Shown here piece after piece: positions 16,817-26,474 of a DNA stretch of 64,000 bases (the first letter of the stretch is position 1; each line of letters begins with the position of its first letter). This stretch comes from Mycobacterium sp. 236(2023) (GTDB taxonomy: Bacteria; Actinomycetota; Actinomycetes; Mycobacteriales; Mycobacteriaceae). The stretch is taken from NCBI RefSeq assembly GCF_029623955.1, contig NZ_JARSBP010000002.1:1674001-1738000 (forward strand), given 5' to 3'. The notes under the pieces are model-generated. The model saw nothing but the letters and a program-made list of their open reading frames with translations, did no database searches and was not told the DNA's origin. Made by a program: the position numbers and the translations under genes.

Positions 16817-17497
16817 TCACCGCGCCACCGCCAATCGCTTGCCCAGCCAGCCGAACAGCAGCCCCAACGGCAGCGTGAGCACCACGAAACCGAGTGCGAA
16901 GATGCCACCCACGATCAGCACGGCGGCCGTGTTCTCGATCATCTCCTTCATCAGCAGTGCCGCCTCGGCGACACCGATCGCCGACGCGATCGTCGTGTTC
17001 TTCGTCAGCGCGATGAACACCGAACCCAGCGGGATGACCACGGCGCGAAAAGCTTGCGGCAGCATCACGATCCGCAGGTTCTGTCCGAAGGTCAGGCCGA
17101 GCGAGCGCGCCGCTTCCGCCTGACCGAGCGGGATGGTGTTCACGCCGGCCCGCACCGTCTCGCACACGAACGATGCCGTGTAGACGGTCAGACCCAGCAC
17201 GGCCAGCCGGAACCCGCTGTCGGCGATGAACGTCGGCGACTGCCGCGAGGCCATCGTCAAGCCCAGCGTCTGCGCCAGACCGAACGAGCAGAACAAGATG
17301 ATCAACGTCAGCGGCGTGTTGCGCACGATGTTGACGTACGCCGTGCCGAGCCAGTTGAGCATCGGCACCGGTGCCAGCCGCATCGCGGCCAGCACCGTGC
17401 CGAGGACAAGAGCACCCACCGCGGAGAGAACCGTGAGCTGGATCGTCGTCCAGAACGCGGCGAAGATCTCCGCGCGATACTCGGTGAAAACCTCCAC
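16817..17497 (-). CDS. gluC: Glutamate ABC transporter permease GluC
   Basis: 226 residues, second permease of the transporter, with about five helices. Typical are AYVNIVRNTPLTLIILFCSFGL and the EAA loop GQAEAARSLGLTFGQNLRIVMLPQ, which contacts the ATPase. GTG start at 17497. It lies 26 bases after gluB and would pair with GluD as a heterodimer. Confidence 0.88.
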   Translation of the reverse strand: MEVFTEYRAEIFAAFWTTIQLTVLSAVGALVLGTVLAAMRLAPVPMLNWLGTAYVNIVRNTPLTLIILFCSFGLAQTLGLTMASRQSPTFIADSGFRLAVLGLTVYTASFVCETVRAGVNTIPLGQAEAARSLGLTFGQNLRIVMLPQAFRAVVIPLGSVFIALTKNTTIASAIGVAEAALLMKEMIENTAAVLIVGGIFALGFVVLTLPLGLLFGWLGKRLAVAR

Positions 17498-17523
17498 GTG
17501 CGGCTCCGGTGTCTACCAGTCGC

Positions 17524-18360
17524 TCAGTTGTCGAGCGGCGGCGGCGCCGGCGCAGTGATCCCGGCAGGGCCGAGGTTCTTGTCGAACGCTTCCTTCCACG
17601 CGCCGCTCTCTTCCATCTTCTTCAGCGCGTCGTTGATCTTGGTGCGCATCTCGGTGTCGTCCTTCTTCAGGCCGATGCCGTAGCGCTCCTCGGAGAAGGT
17701 GTCGCCGACGATCTTGAACGTGCCCGGCGTCTGCGCGGCATACCCGGCGAGGATGACCTCGTCGGTCGTGACCGCGTCGACGGCACCGTTCTTCAGCGCC
17801 TCGATGCACGCCGAGTAGGTGTCGTACTCCTGCAACTGCACCGTCGGGAACTCGTCCTTGATCTTCTGGGCCGGCGTCGAACCCGTCACCGAACACAAGA
17901 TCTTGTTGTCGGCCAGCGACGCCTTGCCCGTGATGTCGGTGTTGTCCTCACGCACCAGCAGGCTCTGCCCGGTGACCAGGTACGGGCCCGCGAACGAGAC
18001 CTTCTCCTTGCGGGCGTCGGTGATCGAGTAGGTCGCCGCGATGAAGCTGACCTGGCCGTTCTGGATCAGCGTCTCGCGCTGCGCCGACGGTGATTCCTTC
18101 CATTCGATCTTGTCGGGGGCGTAGCCGAGCTCGCCGGCGACATAGGTGGCGACGTCGACGTCGAAGCCGCTCATCGTGCCGTCGGGATTCTTCATGCCGA
18201 GACCGGGCTGATCGAACTTGGTGCCGATGACGATGGTGTCACCGCCACCACCACCGCCGCCGCCGCTGTCGCCGCCACCGCAGGCGGTTGCCGCGAACGG
18301 CAACGCCGCGGCCAGGGCGAGCGCACCGATGACGCGCTTGGACAGGAACTTCGGGGACAT
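17524..18360 (-). CDS. gluB: Glutamate-binding lipoprotein GluB
   Basis: 278 residues. A signal peptide ends in a lipobox (ATAC, Cys27), followed by a Gly/Ser linker and then the type II periplasmic-binding fold (SBP_bac_3) from about residue 42. IEWKESPSAQRETLIQNGQVSFIAATYSITDARK and VDAVTTDEVILAGYA are typical of glutamate/glutamine binders. It is anchored on the outer face of the plasma membrane and feeds GluC/GluD. It sits 35 bases after gluA. Confidence 0.9.
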   Translation of the reverse strand: MSPKFLSKRVIGALALAAALPFAATACGGGDSGGGGGGGGDTIVIGTKFDQPGLGMKNPDGTMSGFDVDVATYVAGELGYAPDKIEWKESPSAQRETLIQNGQVSFIAATYSITDARKEKVSFAGPYLVTGQSLLVREDNTDITGKASLADNKILCSVTGSTPAQKIKDEFPTVQLQEYDTYSACIEALKNGAVDAVTTDEVILAGYAAQTPGTFKIVGDTFSEERYGIGLKKDDTEMRTKINDALKKMEESGAWKEAFDKNLGPAGITAPAPPPLDN

Positions 18361-18395
18361 GACGGGATTTCCTTTCGCCGGTGCTGCGGTAGGGG

Positions 18396-19157
18396 TCAGT
18401 GATGGAGGATCTTGCCGAGGAAGTCCTTGGCGCGGTCGGTCTGGGGATTGTCGAAGAACTGCACGGGTTCGGCGTCCTCGAGCACGGCGCCGTCGGACAT
18501 GAACACCACGCGGTTGGCGGCCCGGCGCGCGAACCCCATCTCGTGGGTGACCACGACCATGGTCATGCCTTCGGCGGCGAGATCGGCCATGACGGCGAGC
18601 ACCTCGTTGATCATCTCGGGGTCGAGCGCGCTGGTCGGCTCGTCGAACAACATGACCTTGGGGTCCATCGCCAGCGACCGCGCGATCGCCACACGCTGCT
18701 GCTGCCCGCCGGAGAGCTGGGCGGGATACTTCTCGGCCTGATTGGCCACACCCACCCGCTCGAGCAGGCTCATCGCCTTGTCGCGGGCTTTCTCCTTGGA
18801 CGCCTTGCGCACTTTCATCGGAGCCAGCGTCACGTTCTCCAGAATTGTCTTGTGCGCGAACAGATTGAACGACTGGAACACCATGCCGACGTCGGAACGC
18901 AGCTGCGCCAGCTTCTTTCCCTCGGCGGGGAGCACCGCGCCGTCGATCGCGATGGAGCCCGAATCGATCGTCTCCAGCCGATTGATCGTGCGGCACAGCG
19001 TCGACTTGCCGGAACCCGACGGTCCCAGCACGACGACGACCTGGCCCCTGCCGACTTCGAGGTTGATGTCGTTGAGAACGTGGAGGGCGCCGAAATGCTT
19101 GTTGACCCCCTTGATCGAGATCATCGGCACATCAGGGGACTCCCTGGGGCTCTCCAT
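18396..19157 (-). CDS. gluA: Glutamate ABC transporter ATP-binding protein GluA
   Basis: 253 residues. Walker A is GPSGSGKST, the signature is LSGGQQQR, Walker B is VMLFDEPT with the D-loop SALDPE, and the switch His is in VVTHEM. This is an amino-acid type (GlnQ/GluA) ATPase. The ATG at 19157 lies 8 bases after a TAAGGT -10 box, which favours it over the internal ATG at 19124. First gene of gluABCD. C. glutamicum also keeps gluABCD beside recX-recA, so this looks ancestral and lost in M. tuberculosis. Confidence 0.92.
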   Translation of the reverse strand: MESPRESPDVPMISIKGVNKHFGALHVLNDINLEVGRGQVVVVLGPSGSGKSTLCRTINRLETIDSGSIAIDGAVLPAEGKKLAQLRSDVGMVFQSFNLFAHKTILENVTLAPMKVRKASKEKARDKAMSLLERVGVANQAEKYPAQLSGGQQQRVAIARSLAMDPKVMLFDEPTSALDPEMINEVLAVMADLAAEGMTMVVVTHEMGFARRAANRVVFMSDGAVLEDAEPVQFFDNPQTDRAKDFLGKILHH

Positions 19158-19165
19158 GCGTGATG

Positions 19166-19171
19166 ACCTTA
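19166..19171 (-). promoter_or_regulatory. -10 hexamer of a leaderless gluA promoter
   Basis: TAAGGT on the minus strand, 8 bases before the gluA ATG at 19157. Confidence 0.45.
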
Positions 19172-19256
19172 CCCAGGTAACGCCCAGCGTGCCCGGAACT
19201 CCGCGATCCCTGCGTTTTCGCCCCGCGACGATTTCGGGCGGACACCACCTGCTCCG

Positions 19257-19262
19257 TAGGAT
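19257..19262 (+). promoter_or_regulatory. -10 hexamer of a leaderless miaB promoter
   Basis: TAGGAT ends 6 bases before the GTG of miaB. Confidence 0.5.
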
Positions 19263-19268
19263 GGTGCG

Positions 19269-20819
19269 GTGACGTTGTCGGTGGCTCAGGAGGCGAGCGG
19301 GGTTTCCCCCGTTCGTCCGGTCGGCGACATACCGGGAACGCGCACTTTCGAGGTCCGTACTTACGGCTGCCAGATGAACGTGCACGATTCGGAACGCCTG
19401 GTCGGGCTCCTCGAGGAAGCCGGCTACCAGCGGGCAGGCGAGGGTGACGACGCCGACATCGTCGTGTTCAACACGTGTGCCGTGCGGGAGAACGCCGACA
19501 ACAAGCTGTACGGCAACCTCAGCCACCTGGCCCCGCGCAAGCAGGCCGATCCGAACATGCAGATCGCCGTCGGCGGCTGCCTGGCCCAGAAGGACCGGGA
19601 CTCGCTGCTGCGCAAGGCCCCCTGGGTCGACGTCGTGTTCGGCACGCACAACATCGGCTCGCTGCCCGCGTTGCTGGACCGGGCCCGCCACAACCGGGTA
19701 GCTCAGGTCGAAATCGCCGAGGCCCTGCAGGAATTCCCGTCGGCACTGCCGGCGAGCCGTGAATCATCTTATGCCGCATGGGTTTCCGTGTCGGTCGGCT
19801 GCAACAACACGTGCACGTTCTGCATCGTCCCGTCGTTGCGGGGCAAGGAGGTCGACCGCAGACCCGGCGATGTCCTCGCCGAGGTGCAGTCACTCGTCGA
19901 CCAGGGCGTCCTGGAGATCACCCTGCTCGGACAGAACGTCAACGCCTACGGCGTGTCCTTCGTCGACCCCGAACAGCCCCGCGATCGGGGCGCGTTCGCC
20001 GCGTTGCTGCGCGCGTGTGGACGCATCGACGGACTGGAACGGGTGCGCTTCACCTCACCACATCCCGCCGAGTTCACCGACGACGTGATCGAGGCGATGG
20101 CCGAGACCCCCAATGTGTGCCCGACGCTGCACATGCCGCTGCAGTCCGGTTCCGACCGGATCCTGCGCGCGATGCGACGGTCGTACCGCGCCGACCGGTA
20201 CCTCGGCATCATCGACCGGGTTCGCGCGGCGATCCCGGACGCGGCCATCACGACCGACCTCATCGTCGGCTTCCCCGGCGAGACCGAAGAGGACTTCCAG
20301 GCCACCCTCGGCGTCGTGGCCGCGTCCCGGTTTGCCAGCGCTTTCACGTTCCAGTACTCCAAGCGGCCCGGCACCCCGGCCGCCGACCTCGACGACCAGA
20401 TCCCCAAAGCCGTTGTGTCCGAGCGCTACCAGCGACTGATCGACCTACAGGAGCGAATCTCGTTGGAGGAGAACACCGCCCAGATCGGCCGCGCCGTCGA
20501 GTTGCTCGTCGCCACGGGGGAGGGCCGTAAAGACAGTGCCACCGCCAGGATGTCCGGCCGGGCCCGCGACGGCAGGCTCGTGCATTTCGCACCAGGTGCG
20601 CTGCGCGCCGACATCCGGCCCGGCGACATCGTCGTCACGACGGTGACCGGCGCCGCCCCGCACCACCTGATCGCGGACGCCGCGTTGACCGGTCACCGCC
20701 GCACCCGCGCGGGAGATGCGCACGCGGCGGGTCAGAAACCGAAGACTGGTGTAGGCCTCGGCATGCCGGGAATCGGCGTGCCTGCTCCCGCACCGGTGAC
20801 CGCTGGATGCTCGCGATGA
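19269..20819 (+). CDS. miaB: tRNA-2-methylthio-N6-dimethylallyladenosine synthase MiaB
   Basis: 516 residues. The N-terminal UPF0004 domain binds one 4Fe-4S cluster through Cys34 (YGCQMN), Cys70 (NTCAVRE) and Cys104 (GGCLAQ). The radical-SAM cluster is C178-x3-C182-x2-C185 (CNNTCTFC). The TRAM domain (about 400-470) binds tRNA. It adds the methylthio group to i6A37, which MiaA makes a few kilobases downstream. The C-terminal tail of about 45 residues is Gly/Pro/Ala rich. GTG start, leaderless spacing. Confidence 0.96.
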   Translation: MTLSVAQEASGVSPVRPVGDIPGTRTFEVRTYGCQMNVHDSERLVGLLEEAGYQRAGEGDDADIVVFNTCAVRENADNKLYGNLSHLAPRKQADPNMQIAVGGCLAQKDRDSLLRKAPWVDVVFGTHNIGSLPALLDRARHNRVAQVEIAEALQEFPSALPASRESSYAAWVSVSVGCNNTCTFCIVPSLRGKEVDRRPGDVLAEVQSLVDQGVLEITLLGQNVNAYGVSFVDPEQPRDRGAFAALLRACGRIDGLERVRFTSPHPAEFTDDVIEAMAETPNVCPTLHMPLQSGSDRILRAMRRSYRADRYLGIIDRVRAAIPDAAITTDLIVGFPGETEEDFQATLGVVAASRFASAFTFQYSKRPGTPAADLDDQIPKAVVSERYQRLIDLQERISLEENTAQIGRAVELLVATGEGRKDSATARMSGRARDGRLVHFAPGALRADIRPGDIVVTTVTGAAPHHLIADAALTGHRRTRAGDAHAAGQKPKTGVGLGMPGIGVPAPAPVTAGCSR

Positions 20820-21415
20820 ATGACAGCACCCCGACCGGCAACGGGTTCGATGACTTCAAGGGCGACATCGACGCCGCCGAACGCCGGGTGGCACGCGAGA
20901 TCGACCCCGGCGCAAGGGCATTGGTGGTTTCGATCCTGGTGTTCGTGCTGCTCGGCACGCTGTTCCTGCCGCACACGGGCGGAGCCAGAGGTCTCGACGT
21001 CCTGATCGGCAGCCAGGCCGCGACCGACAACGGCGTCATCCTGCCGCACCGCGTGTTCGCGATCTTCTCGGTCGTGTTCGGCGTCGGCTTTTCGATGCTG
21101 GCGTTGTTGACGCGGCGCTGGGCGATGGCGTGGGTCGCGCTGGCCGGGTCGACGGTGGCGGCCTTCCTCGGCCTGCTCGCGATGTGGACCCGCCAGACCG
21201 CACCCGATCCGTACCCCGGCCCGGGGATCGGCCTGATCGTGGCGTGGTTCGCGGTCATCCTGCTGGCGTACCACTGGGCGCGGGTGGTGGCCGCGCGCAC
21301 CGCGCTGCATCTGGCCGCCGAGGAACACCGGCGCAAGCAGATGGCCGAGGGACAGAGCAAGGGTCTGTTGGAGACGTTCAGTCCCGACGGTGAATCCGAC
21401 ACCCCGCCGAAGTAG
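20816..21415 (+). CDS. Conserved four-helix membrane protein (Rv2732c family)
   Basis: 199 residues. A polar N-terminus ([27 protein letters not shown]) is followed by four hydrophobic helices between about 38 and 160 and a charged C-terminal tail. No catalytic motif. The ATG at 20816 overlaps the miaB stop as ATGA; an ATG at 20807 is also in frame. The synteny miaB-Rv2732c is kept in mycobacteria. Function unknown. Confidence 0.82.
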   Translation: MNDSTPTGNGFDDFKGDIDAAERRVAREIDPGARALVVSILVFVLLGTLFLPHTGGARGLDVLIGSQAATDNGVILPHRVFAIFSVVFGVGFSMLALLTRRWAMAWVALAGSTVAAFLGLLAMWTRQTAPDPYPGPGIGLIVAWFAVILLAYHWARVVAARTALHLAAEEHRRKQMAEGQSKGLLETFSPDGESDTPPK

Positions 21416-21417
21416 CG

Positions 21418-22824
21418 TCAGCGCTTTCTGCTGAGTGAATCCGCCGCCGCGTCGGCCCACTGGCGCCACTGATCGGCGCTGGCACGCGCCTTCTCGGCGT
21501 CTTTGGTCTTGCCCGCCGCCGCGGCCTTCTCCGCCTGCCGTTCGAATTGCTCGGCGCGCTCGCGGAACTGATCCGCCCTGGCCTGGGCCTCCGGGTCGAC
21601 GCCACCGGTCGGGGCGTCACGGATCTTCTTCTCCACCGCGCGCAGCCGGCGCTCCAGGTCTGCCGAACGTTCCCTGGGCACCTTGCCGATGGCGTCCCAT
21701 TTGTCGCCGATCGCGCGCAGCGCGGCCCTGGCCGCTTCGAGGTCGCCTGCGTCGATGCGCTCCGCCTCGACCAGCAGCGCCTCTTTCGCGTCGGCGTTGG
21801 TGCGGAATTCGGCGTCGCGCTCGGCGGTCGCGGCGTTGCGCGCCGAGAAGAACTTGTCCTGGGCCGCCTTGAAACGCTGCCACAGGGAGTCGTCGACGTC
21901 TTTGGACGCGCGGCCCGCCGCTTTCCACTCGACCAGCAGGTCACGGAAGGTGCCCGAGGTGGGACCCCAGTCGGTGGAGTCGCACAGTTCCTCGGCGCGC
22001 ACGCACAGCGACTCCTTGGCCTGCTTCGCGCCGGCCCGCTCCCGGTCGAGTTCGGCGAAATGGGACCCGCGGCGGCGGTTGAATGTCTCCCGAGCCGCCG
22101 AATAGCGCTTCCACAGGGCGTCGTCGACTTTGCGATCGAGCCCGGTGATGGTCTTCCACTCGTCGAGGATCGCCCGCATCCGGTCGCCAGCGGCCTTCCA
22201 CTGAGTGGCGTTGGCGGCCAGGTCCTCGGCCTCGGCGGCAAGGGTCTCCTTGCGGGCCGTCTGCGCGGCGCGCACCTCCTCGCGCTTGGCCTTCTCCTCC
22301 TGCGAGGCGCTGTCGGCGTGCTCGACGATCGCGGCGAGGCGGGCGGCGAGGGCGTCGACGTCACCGAGCACATGCGCGTCCGGCAAGGTCTCGGCCAGCG
22401 AGGTCGCCGCCGAGCGGATCTTGCGCGCATCTCCCGAGCCGGACGCCAACCGGGTCTCGAGTAACACCACCTCGGTCTGGAGGTCGTCGAACCGGCGACC
22501 GAAATGGGCGAATGCGGCCTCGGCGTCGCCGGCCTGCCACGATCCGATGGTGCGCTCGCCGGACGCGGTGATCAGCCAGACGGTGCCGTCGGCGTCGACG
22601 CGACCGAACTTGTGCGGGTCGCTGGCTCCGGGGGCGCTGACGACGGCAGCCGCAGGTGCGGACGGGCGCGGACCGGGACGCGGTGAGGGCCCCGGTCTGG
22701 GCTTGGCGGCGGCGGACGGCTTCGGGATCGGCGGTTTCGCGGTCTGCGGAGCAGATGGCTGCTGTGCGGCGTCCGAGTCCTGCTGGTCGGCCTCGTGGGA
22801 TCCGCCCGATTCGGTGATCGTCAT
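21418..22824 (-). CDS. DUF349 domain-containing coiled-coil protein (Rv2731 family)
   Basis: 468 residues. A Pro/Ala/Lys-rich disordered N-terminus of about 75 residues is followed by about five DUF349-type helical repeats, each with a conserved Trp-Lys ([70 protein letters not shown]). The C-terminus is an Ala/Glu/Lys coiled coil. Cytoplasmic, function unknown. GAGGGAC lies before the ATG. Convergent with the Rv2732c homologue with 2 bases between them. Confidence 0.85.
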   Translation of the reverse strand: MTITESGGSHEADQQDSDAAQQPSAPQTAKPPIPKPSAAAKPRPGPSPRPGPRPSAPAAAVVSAPGASDPHKFGRVDADGTVWLITASGERTIGSWQAGDAEAAFAHFGRRFDDLQTEVVLLETRLASGSGDARKIRSAATSLAETLPDAHVLGDVDALAARLAAIVEHADSASQEEKAKREEVRAAQTARKETLAAEAEDLAANATQWKAAGDRMRAILDEWKTITGLDRKVDDALWKRYSAARETFNRRRGSHFAELDRERAGAKQAKESLCVRAEELCDSTDWGPTSGTFRDLLVEWKAAGRASKDVDDSLWQRFKAAQDKFFSARNAATAERDAEFRTNADAKEALLVEAERIDAGDLEAARAALRAIGDKWDAIGKVPRERSADLERRLRAVEKKIRDAPTGGVDPEAQARADQFRERAEQFERQAEKAAAAGKTKDAEKARASADQWRQWADAAADSLSRKR

Positions 22825-22999
22825 GTCCGTCCCTCGTGTCCTCCGCGTGGTCACCCACGCACGTGCCGCGCAGCGCGGCGCCTTCGAGCTTTGATTAAAG
22901 CTATTGAAACAGGTTGCCCGGCGCTGCGCCCAGGCCTTTGCATGGACGATGCCTAGGCTCGGTGCGAAAGCATCTGCGAGGACAACGGGACGGTGGTCG

Positions 23000-23881
23000 A
23001 TGGCGAAAGCGGATCTGGCCGCGTTGCTCGCGTTGGCTGCCGCGTTTTTCATCGCCGTCGGGGATGTCATCCATCAGCGTTCGGCGCATGAGGTGACCGA
23101 CGAATCGGTCGGTCATCTGGAGCTTTTCCTGCAGCTGTTGAGAGACCGCACGTGGTGGCTGGGCAGTTTCGTCGCCGCCGCGGGGTTCGCGTGCCAGGCT
23201 GCCGCGCTCGGTCTGGGGTCGGTGCTGCTGGTCCAGGCGCTGCTGGTCACCTCGCTGCTGTTCGCACTTCCGATCAGCGCTCGGCTGTCGCATCGCAGCG
23301 TGACCCGCTGGGAGTGGTTGTGGGCGGCGCTGCTCGCCGGGGCGGTGGCTGTGATCGTCACGATCGGAAACCCGACCCAGGGGCACTCGCGAGCCTCGCT
23401 GGAGACGTGGCTGGGGGTGGCCGCCGTGTTGGGGCCGGTTCTCGTCCTGTGCGTGGTGGGGGCGAGGATGCGGTCGGGGGCGACCAGCGCGGTGCTGATG
23501 GCGGTGGTGTCGGGAGCACTGTGGGGGCTGTTCGCCGTGCTCACGAAGGCTGTCGTGCACCGCCTCGACGTGACGAGCCTGGCAGGCATCGCCGAGTTGG
23601 TGCGCACACCCGAGCTGTACGCGTGGGCCGTGGTCGGGATTCTCGGTACGTCGACGCAACAGGCCTCGTTCCAGGCCGGCGCGCTGACGGCGTCGCTGCC
23701 GACGATGACGGTCACCGAGCCGATGGTCGCGTGCGCGCTGGGTGTCGTTGTGCTGGGAGAGACGCTTCGGCCGGGTGAAGCCGGGTGGGTCACGCTGATC
23801 GCCGCGGTCGCGGTGATGGTGGTGGCGACCGCGGCGCTGGCGCGCGGTGAAGCGGCCAGCCGCGACGCGGCGACCGTGTGA
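23000..23881 (+). CDS. DMT-superfamily (EamA-like) multi-span transporter
   Basis: 293 residues, about nine or ten membrane helices in two repeated halves, as in drug/metabolite transporters. Family-like pieces are [22 protein letters not shown] and [19 protein letters not shown], which closes the second repeat. The substrate is unknown. The ATG at 23000 follows GACGGTGGTCG with a poor ribosome site. It reads towards the Rv2728c-like gene 13 bases on. Confidence 0.75.
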   Translation: MAKADLAALLALAAAFFIAVGDVIHQRSAHEVTDESVGHLELFLQLLRDRTWWLGSFVAAAGFACQAAALGLGSVLLVQALLVTSLLFALPISARLSHRSVTRWEWLWAALLAGAVAVIVTIGNPTQGHSRASLETWLGVAAVLGPVLVLCVVGARMRSGATSAVLMAVVSGALWGLFAVLTKAVVHRLDVTSLAGIAELVRTPELYAWAVVGILGTSTQQASFQAGALTASLPTMTVTEPMVACALGVVVLGETLRPGEAGWVTLIAAVAVMVVATAALARGEAASRDAATV

Positions 23882-23894
23882 TTAGTTGGTTGTC

Positions 23895-24584
23895 GTGCTG
23901 AGCGCCATTGCGATCGTCCCGTCGGCACCGGTGATGGTTCCCGAACTCGCGTCGTCGGCGGCCTCCGAGACCGAGGACATGCGGGCCGCGGCGGTGTCGG
24001 CCGCCGCAGCGCTCCCCACCCGCTGGGTCGCGGTCGGCGTCGCCGCCGCCGACGCTGTCCACGGCTCGGACTCGGCAGGCACATTCGCCGGCTACGGCGT
24101 CGACATCGGGGTCGGTCTTTCCCCCGAGGCGCTGGGTGATCCGACGGATCTGCCGCTGTGTGCGCTGATCACGGGCTGGCTGCGCGGCGTGGCCCAACCG
24201 CACGCCGTGGCGCAGGTGCACACGTACCGCTCCGATCACACCGCCGACGAGGCGGTCGAGTTCGGCCGACAGTTGCGCGCGCAGATCGACGCCGAGGGCG
24301 ACGACGTGGGCGTTCTCGTGGTCGCCGACGGCGCCAACACGCTCACCCCACCCGCTCCCGGCGGCTACGACCCGGACTCGGTCGCAGTCCAGGCGGCGCT
24401 GGACGACGCGCTGTCCAGGGGTGATACGGCGACGCTGACCTCGTCAGGCGACGCTGCCGTGGGCCGGGTCGCCTATCAGGTTCTCGCCGGTCTGGCCGGT
24501 ACGGGTCGGCCGGGCTCGGCCGAAGAGCTCTACCGCGGCGCCCCGTACGGCGTCGGCTACTTCGTCGGTGTCTGGACGCCGTGA
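23895..24584 (+). CDS. Class III extradiol dioxygenase-like protein (Rv2728c family)
   Basis: 229 residues, a LigB-type alpha/beta fold as in class III extradiol dioxygenases. It opens [18 protein letters not shown] and contains [21 protein letters not shown] and [13 protein letters not shown]. The iron-binding His pair of true dioxygenases cannot be placed with confidence, so an enzyme role is not claimed. GTG at 23895 chosen over the TTG at 23886. The end overlaps miaA by 4 bases (GTGA), pointing to a miaA-dapF operon. Confidence 0.78.
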   Translation: MLSAIAIVPSAPVMVPELASSAASETEDMRAAAVSAAAALPTRWVAVGVAAADAVHGSDSAGTFAGYGVDIGVGLSPEALGDPTDLPLCALITGWLRGVAQPHAVAQVHTYRSDHTADEAVEFGRQLRAQIDAEGDDVGVLVVADGANTLTPPAPGGYDPDSVAVQAALDDALSRGDTATLTSSGDAAVGRVAYQVLAGLAGTGRPGSAEELYRGAPYGVGYFVGVWTP

Positions 24585-25507
24585 CAGCCGTGCGGCCGCT
24601 CGCCATCGTCGGCCCGACGGGGACAGGAAAGTCGGATCTCGCGTTGGCGCTGGCAGACGCGTTGGGTGGCGAGATCGCCGTCGAGGTCGTCAACGCCGAC
24701 GCGATGCAGTTCTACCGCGGCATGGACATCGGCACCGCGAAGCTCGGCGTCGCGGAGCGTCGTGGGGTGCCGCACCACCAACTCGACGTCCTCGACGTCA
24801 CCGAGACGGCGACGGTGGCCCGCTATCAGCAGGCAGCGGCGGCGGACGTCGAGGCGATCGTCGCGCGCGGGGCGCTGCCGGTCATCGTCGGCGGGTCGAT
24901 GCTCTACATCCAGTCGCTGCTCGACGAGTGGTCGTTCCCGGCCACCGATCCGTTGGTGCGGGCCCGGTGGGAGGACCGTCTCGCCGAGGTGGGTGTCGCG
25001 GCGCTGCACCGCGAGCTCGCAAAGGTCGACGCGGCTGCCGCGGCGTCGATCCTGCCGACCGACGGCAGGCGGATCGTGCGGGCACTCGAGGTCGTCGAGC
25101 TGACCGGGCAGCCGTTCGCGGCGTCAGCGCCCACCATCGGCGCACCGCGGTGGGACGCCGCCATCGTCGGATTGGATTGGGACACAGCGCTACTCGATGA
25201 CCGGCTGCGGCGACGGACCGACATCATGTTCGAACGGGGGCTCGTCGACGAGGTCCGGACGCTGATCGGCCGCGGCCTGCGGGACGGTGTGACGGCGGCG
25301 CGGGCGCTGGGCTACGCGCAGGTGATCGCCGACCTGGACGCCGGAGGTGACGGCGCCGCCGCCAGGGAACCCACGTTCATCGGAACGCGCCGTTATGTGC
25401 GCAGACAGCGCTCCTGGTTCCGCCGCGACCACCGCATCACGTGGCTCGACGGCGCTTCCGCCCGCACCGTGGACCAAACCCTGCGGGTTTGGGGACACGT
25501 ATCCTGA
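24581..25507 (+). CDS. miaA: tRNA dimethylallyltransferase MiaA
   Basis: 308 residues. The P-loop is [11 protein letters not shown] near the N-terminus, followed by [17 protein letters not shown], the DxxQ region that binds dimethylallyl diphosphate, and [14 protein letters not shown] near the C-terminus. It isopentenylates A37 of tRNAs reading UNN codons, giving the substrate of MiaB. GTG start overlapping the previous stop. dapF follows 4 bases after. Confidence 0.95.
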   Translation: MTAVRPLAIVGPTGTGKSDLALALADALGGEIAVEVVNADAMQFYRGMDIGTAKLGVAERRGVPHHQLDVLDVTETATVARYQQAAAADVEAIVARGALPVIVGGSMLYIQSLLDEWSFPATDPLVRARWEDRLAEVGVAALHRELAKVDAAAAASILPTDGRRIVRALEVVELTGQPFAASAPTIGAPRWDAAIVGLDWDTALLDDRLRRRTDIMFERGLVDEVRTLIGRGLRDGVTAARALGYAQVIADLDAGGDGAAAREPTFIGTRRYVRRQRSWFRRDHRITWLDGASARTVDQTLRVWGHVS

Positions 25508-25511
25508 CCAG

Positions 25512-26378
25512 GTGAAGTTCGCCAAAGGTCACGGCACGCAGAACGACTTCGTGCTGCTGCCCGACCTCGATGCCGACCTGGAGCTGACGCCTGCCGCGGT
25601 GACGGCCCTGTGCGACCGCAGACAGGGGCTCGGCGCCGATGGCGTGCTCCGTGTGACTACGGCCGGCGCCGCCCGTGCCGCGGGCGTGTTCGCGCGACTT
25701 CCGGAAGGCGTCGCCGACGACGACTGGTTCATGGACTACCGCAACGGCGACGGCTCGATCGCCGAGATGTGCGGCAACGGCGTGCGGGTGTTCGCCCATT
25801 ACCTGCGGGCCAGCGGCCTCGAGCCGCGTGCCGAATTCGTCGTCGGATCACTGGCGGGGCCGCGGCCGGTGGTGCTCAACGCCGTCGACGCGACCACCGC
25901 CGACGTCACCGTCGAAATGGGCAAGGCCAACCAGTTGGGCGCGGGCTCCGCGACCGTCGGCGGACGGACGTTCTCCGGACTCGCCGTCGACGTCGGGAAT
26001 CCGCACCTGGCCTGCGTCGACGCCTCTCTGACCGGCGCCGAACTGGCTGCCCTCGATGTCGCCGCCCCCGTGCAGTTCGACGCCGCGCAGTTCCCCGACG
26101 GCGTCAACGTCGAGGTGCTGACCGCTCCCTCGGACGGTGCAGTGTCGATGCGGGTGCACGAGCGCGGCGTGGGGGAGACCCGCTCGTGCGGAACAGGAAC
26201 CGTCGCAGCGACGCTGGCGGCATTGGCGCACCAGGGCGCCCGCACCGGTGAGCTGACGGTGCGAATTCCCGGCGGCGAAGTAGTCGTCACGATCACCGAC
26301 GCCACCAGCTATCTGCGCGGGCCGTCGGTTCTGCTGGCGCACGGCGAACTCGCCGAGAAATGGTGGGCCGCCCAATGA
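25512..26378 (+). CDS. dapF: Diaminopimelate epimerase
   Basis: 288 residues with two mirrored halves, each giving one catalytic cysteine: Cys87 in EMCGNGVR and Cys226 in RSCGTGT. It converts LL- to meso-diaminopimelate for peptidoglycan and lysine. [14 protein letters not shown] is the usual start. GTG start 4 bases after the miaA stop, so the genes are co-transcribed. Confidence 0.96.
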   Translation: MKFAKGHGTQNDFVLLPDLDADLELTPAAVTALCDRRQGLGADGVLRVTTAGAARAAGVFARLPEGVADDDWFMDYRNGDGSIAEMCGNGVRVFAHYLRASGLEPRAEFVVGSLAGPRPVVLNAVDATTADVTVEMGKANQLGAGSATVGGRTFSGLAVDVGNPHLACVDASLTGAELAALDVAAPVQFDAAQFPDGVNVEVLTAPSDGAVSMRVHERGVGETRSCGTGTVAATLAALAHQGARTGELTVRIPGGEVVVTITDATSYLRGPSVLLAHGELAEKWWAAQ

Positions 26379-26474
26379 TGATCTCCGGCAGCGCCGGGCG
26401 GGGAATGGGCGGCTACGCCAGTGCGTTAATTGAGGTGCATGAAAAGTGATATCCGTGCGAATCTTTCTTCGCCT

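Noticed and set aside
18239..18264. CCACCG repeat inside gluB as a regulatory repeat
   Set aside because: It encodes the Gly/Ser linker after the lipobox, common in lipoproteins.
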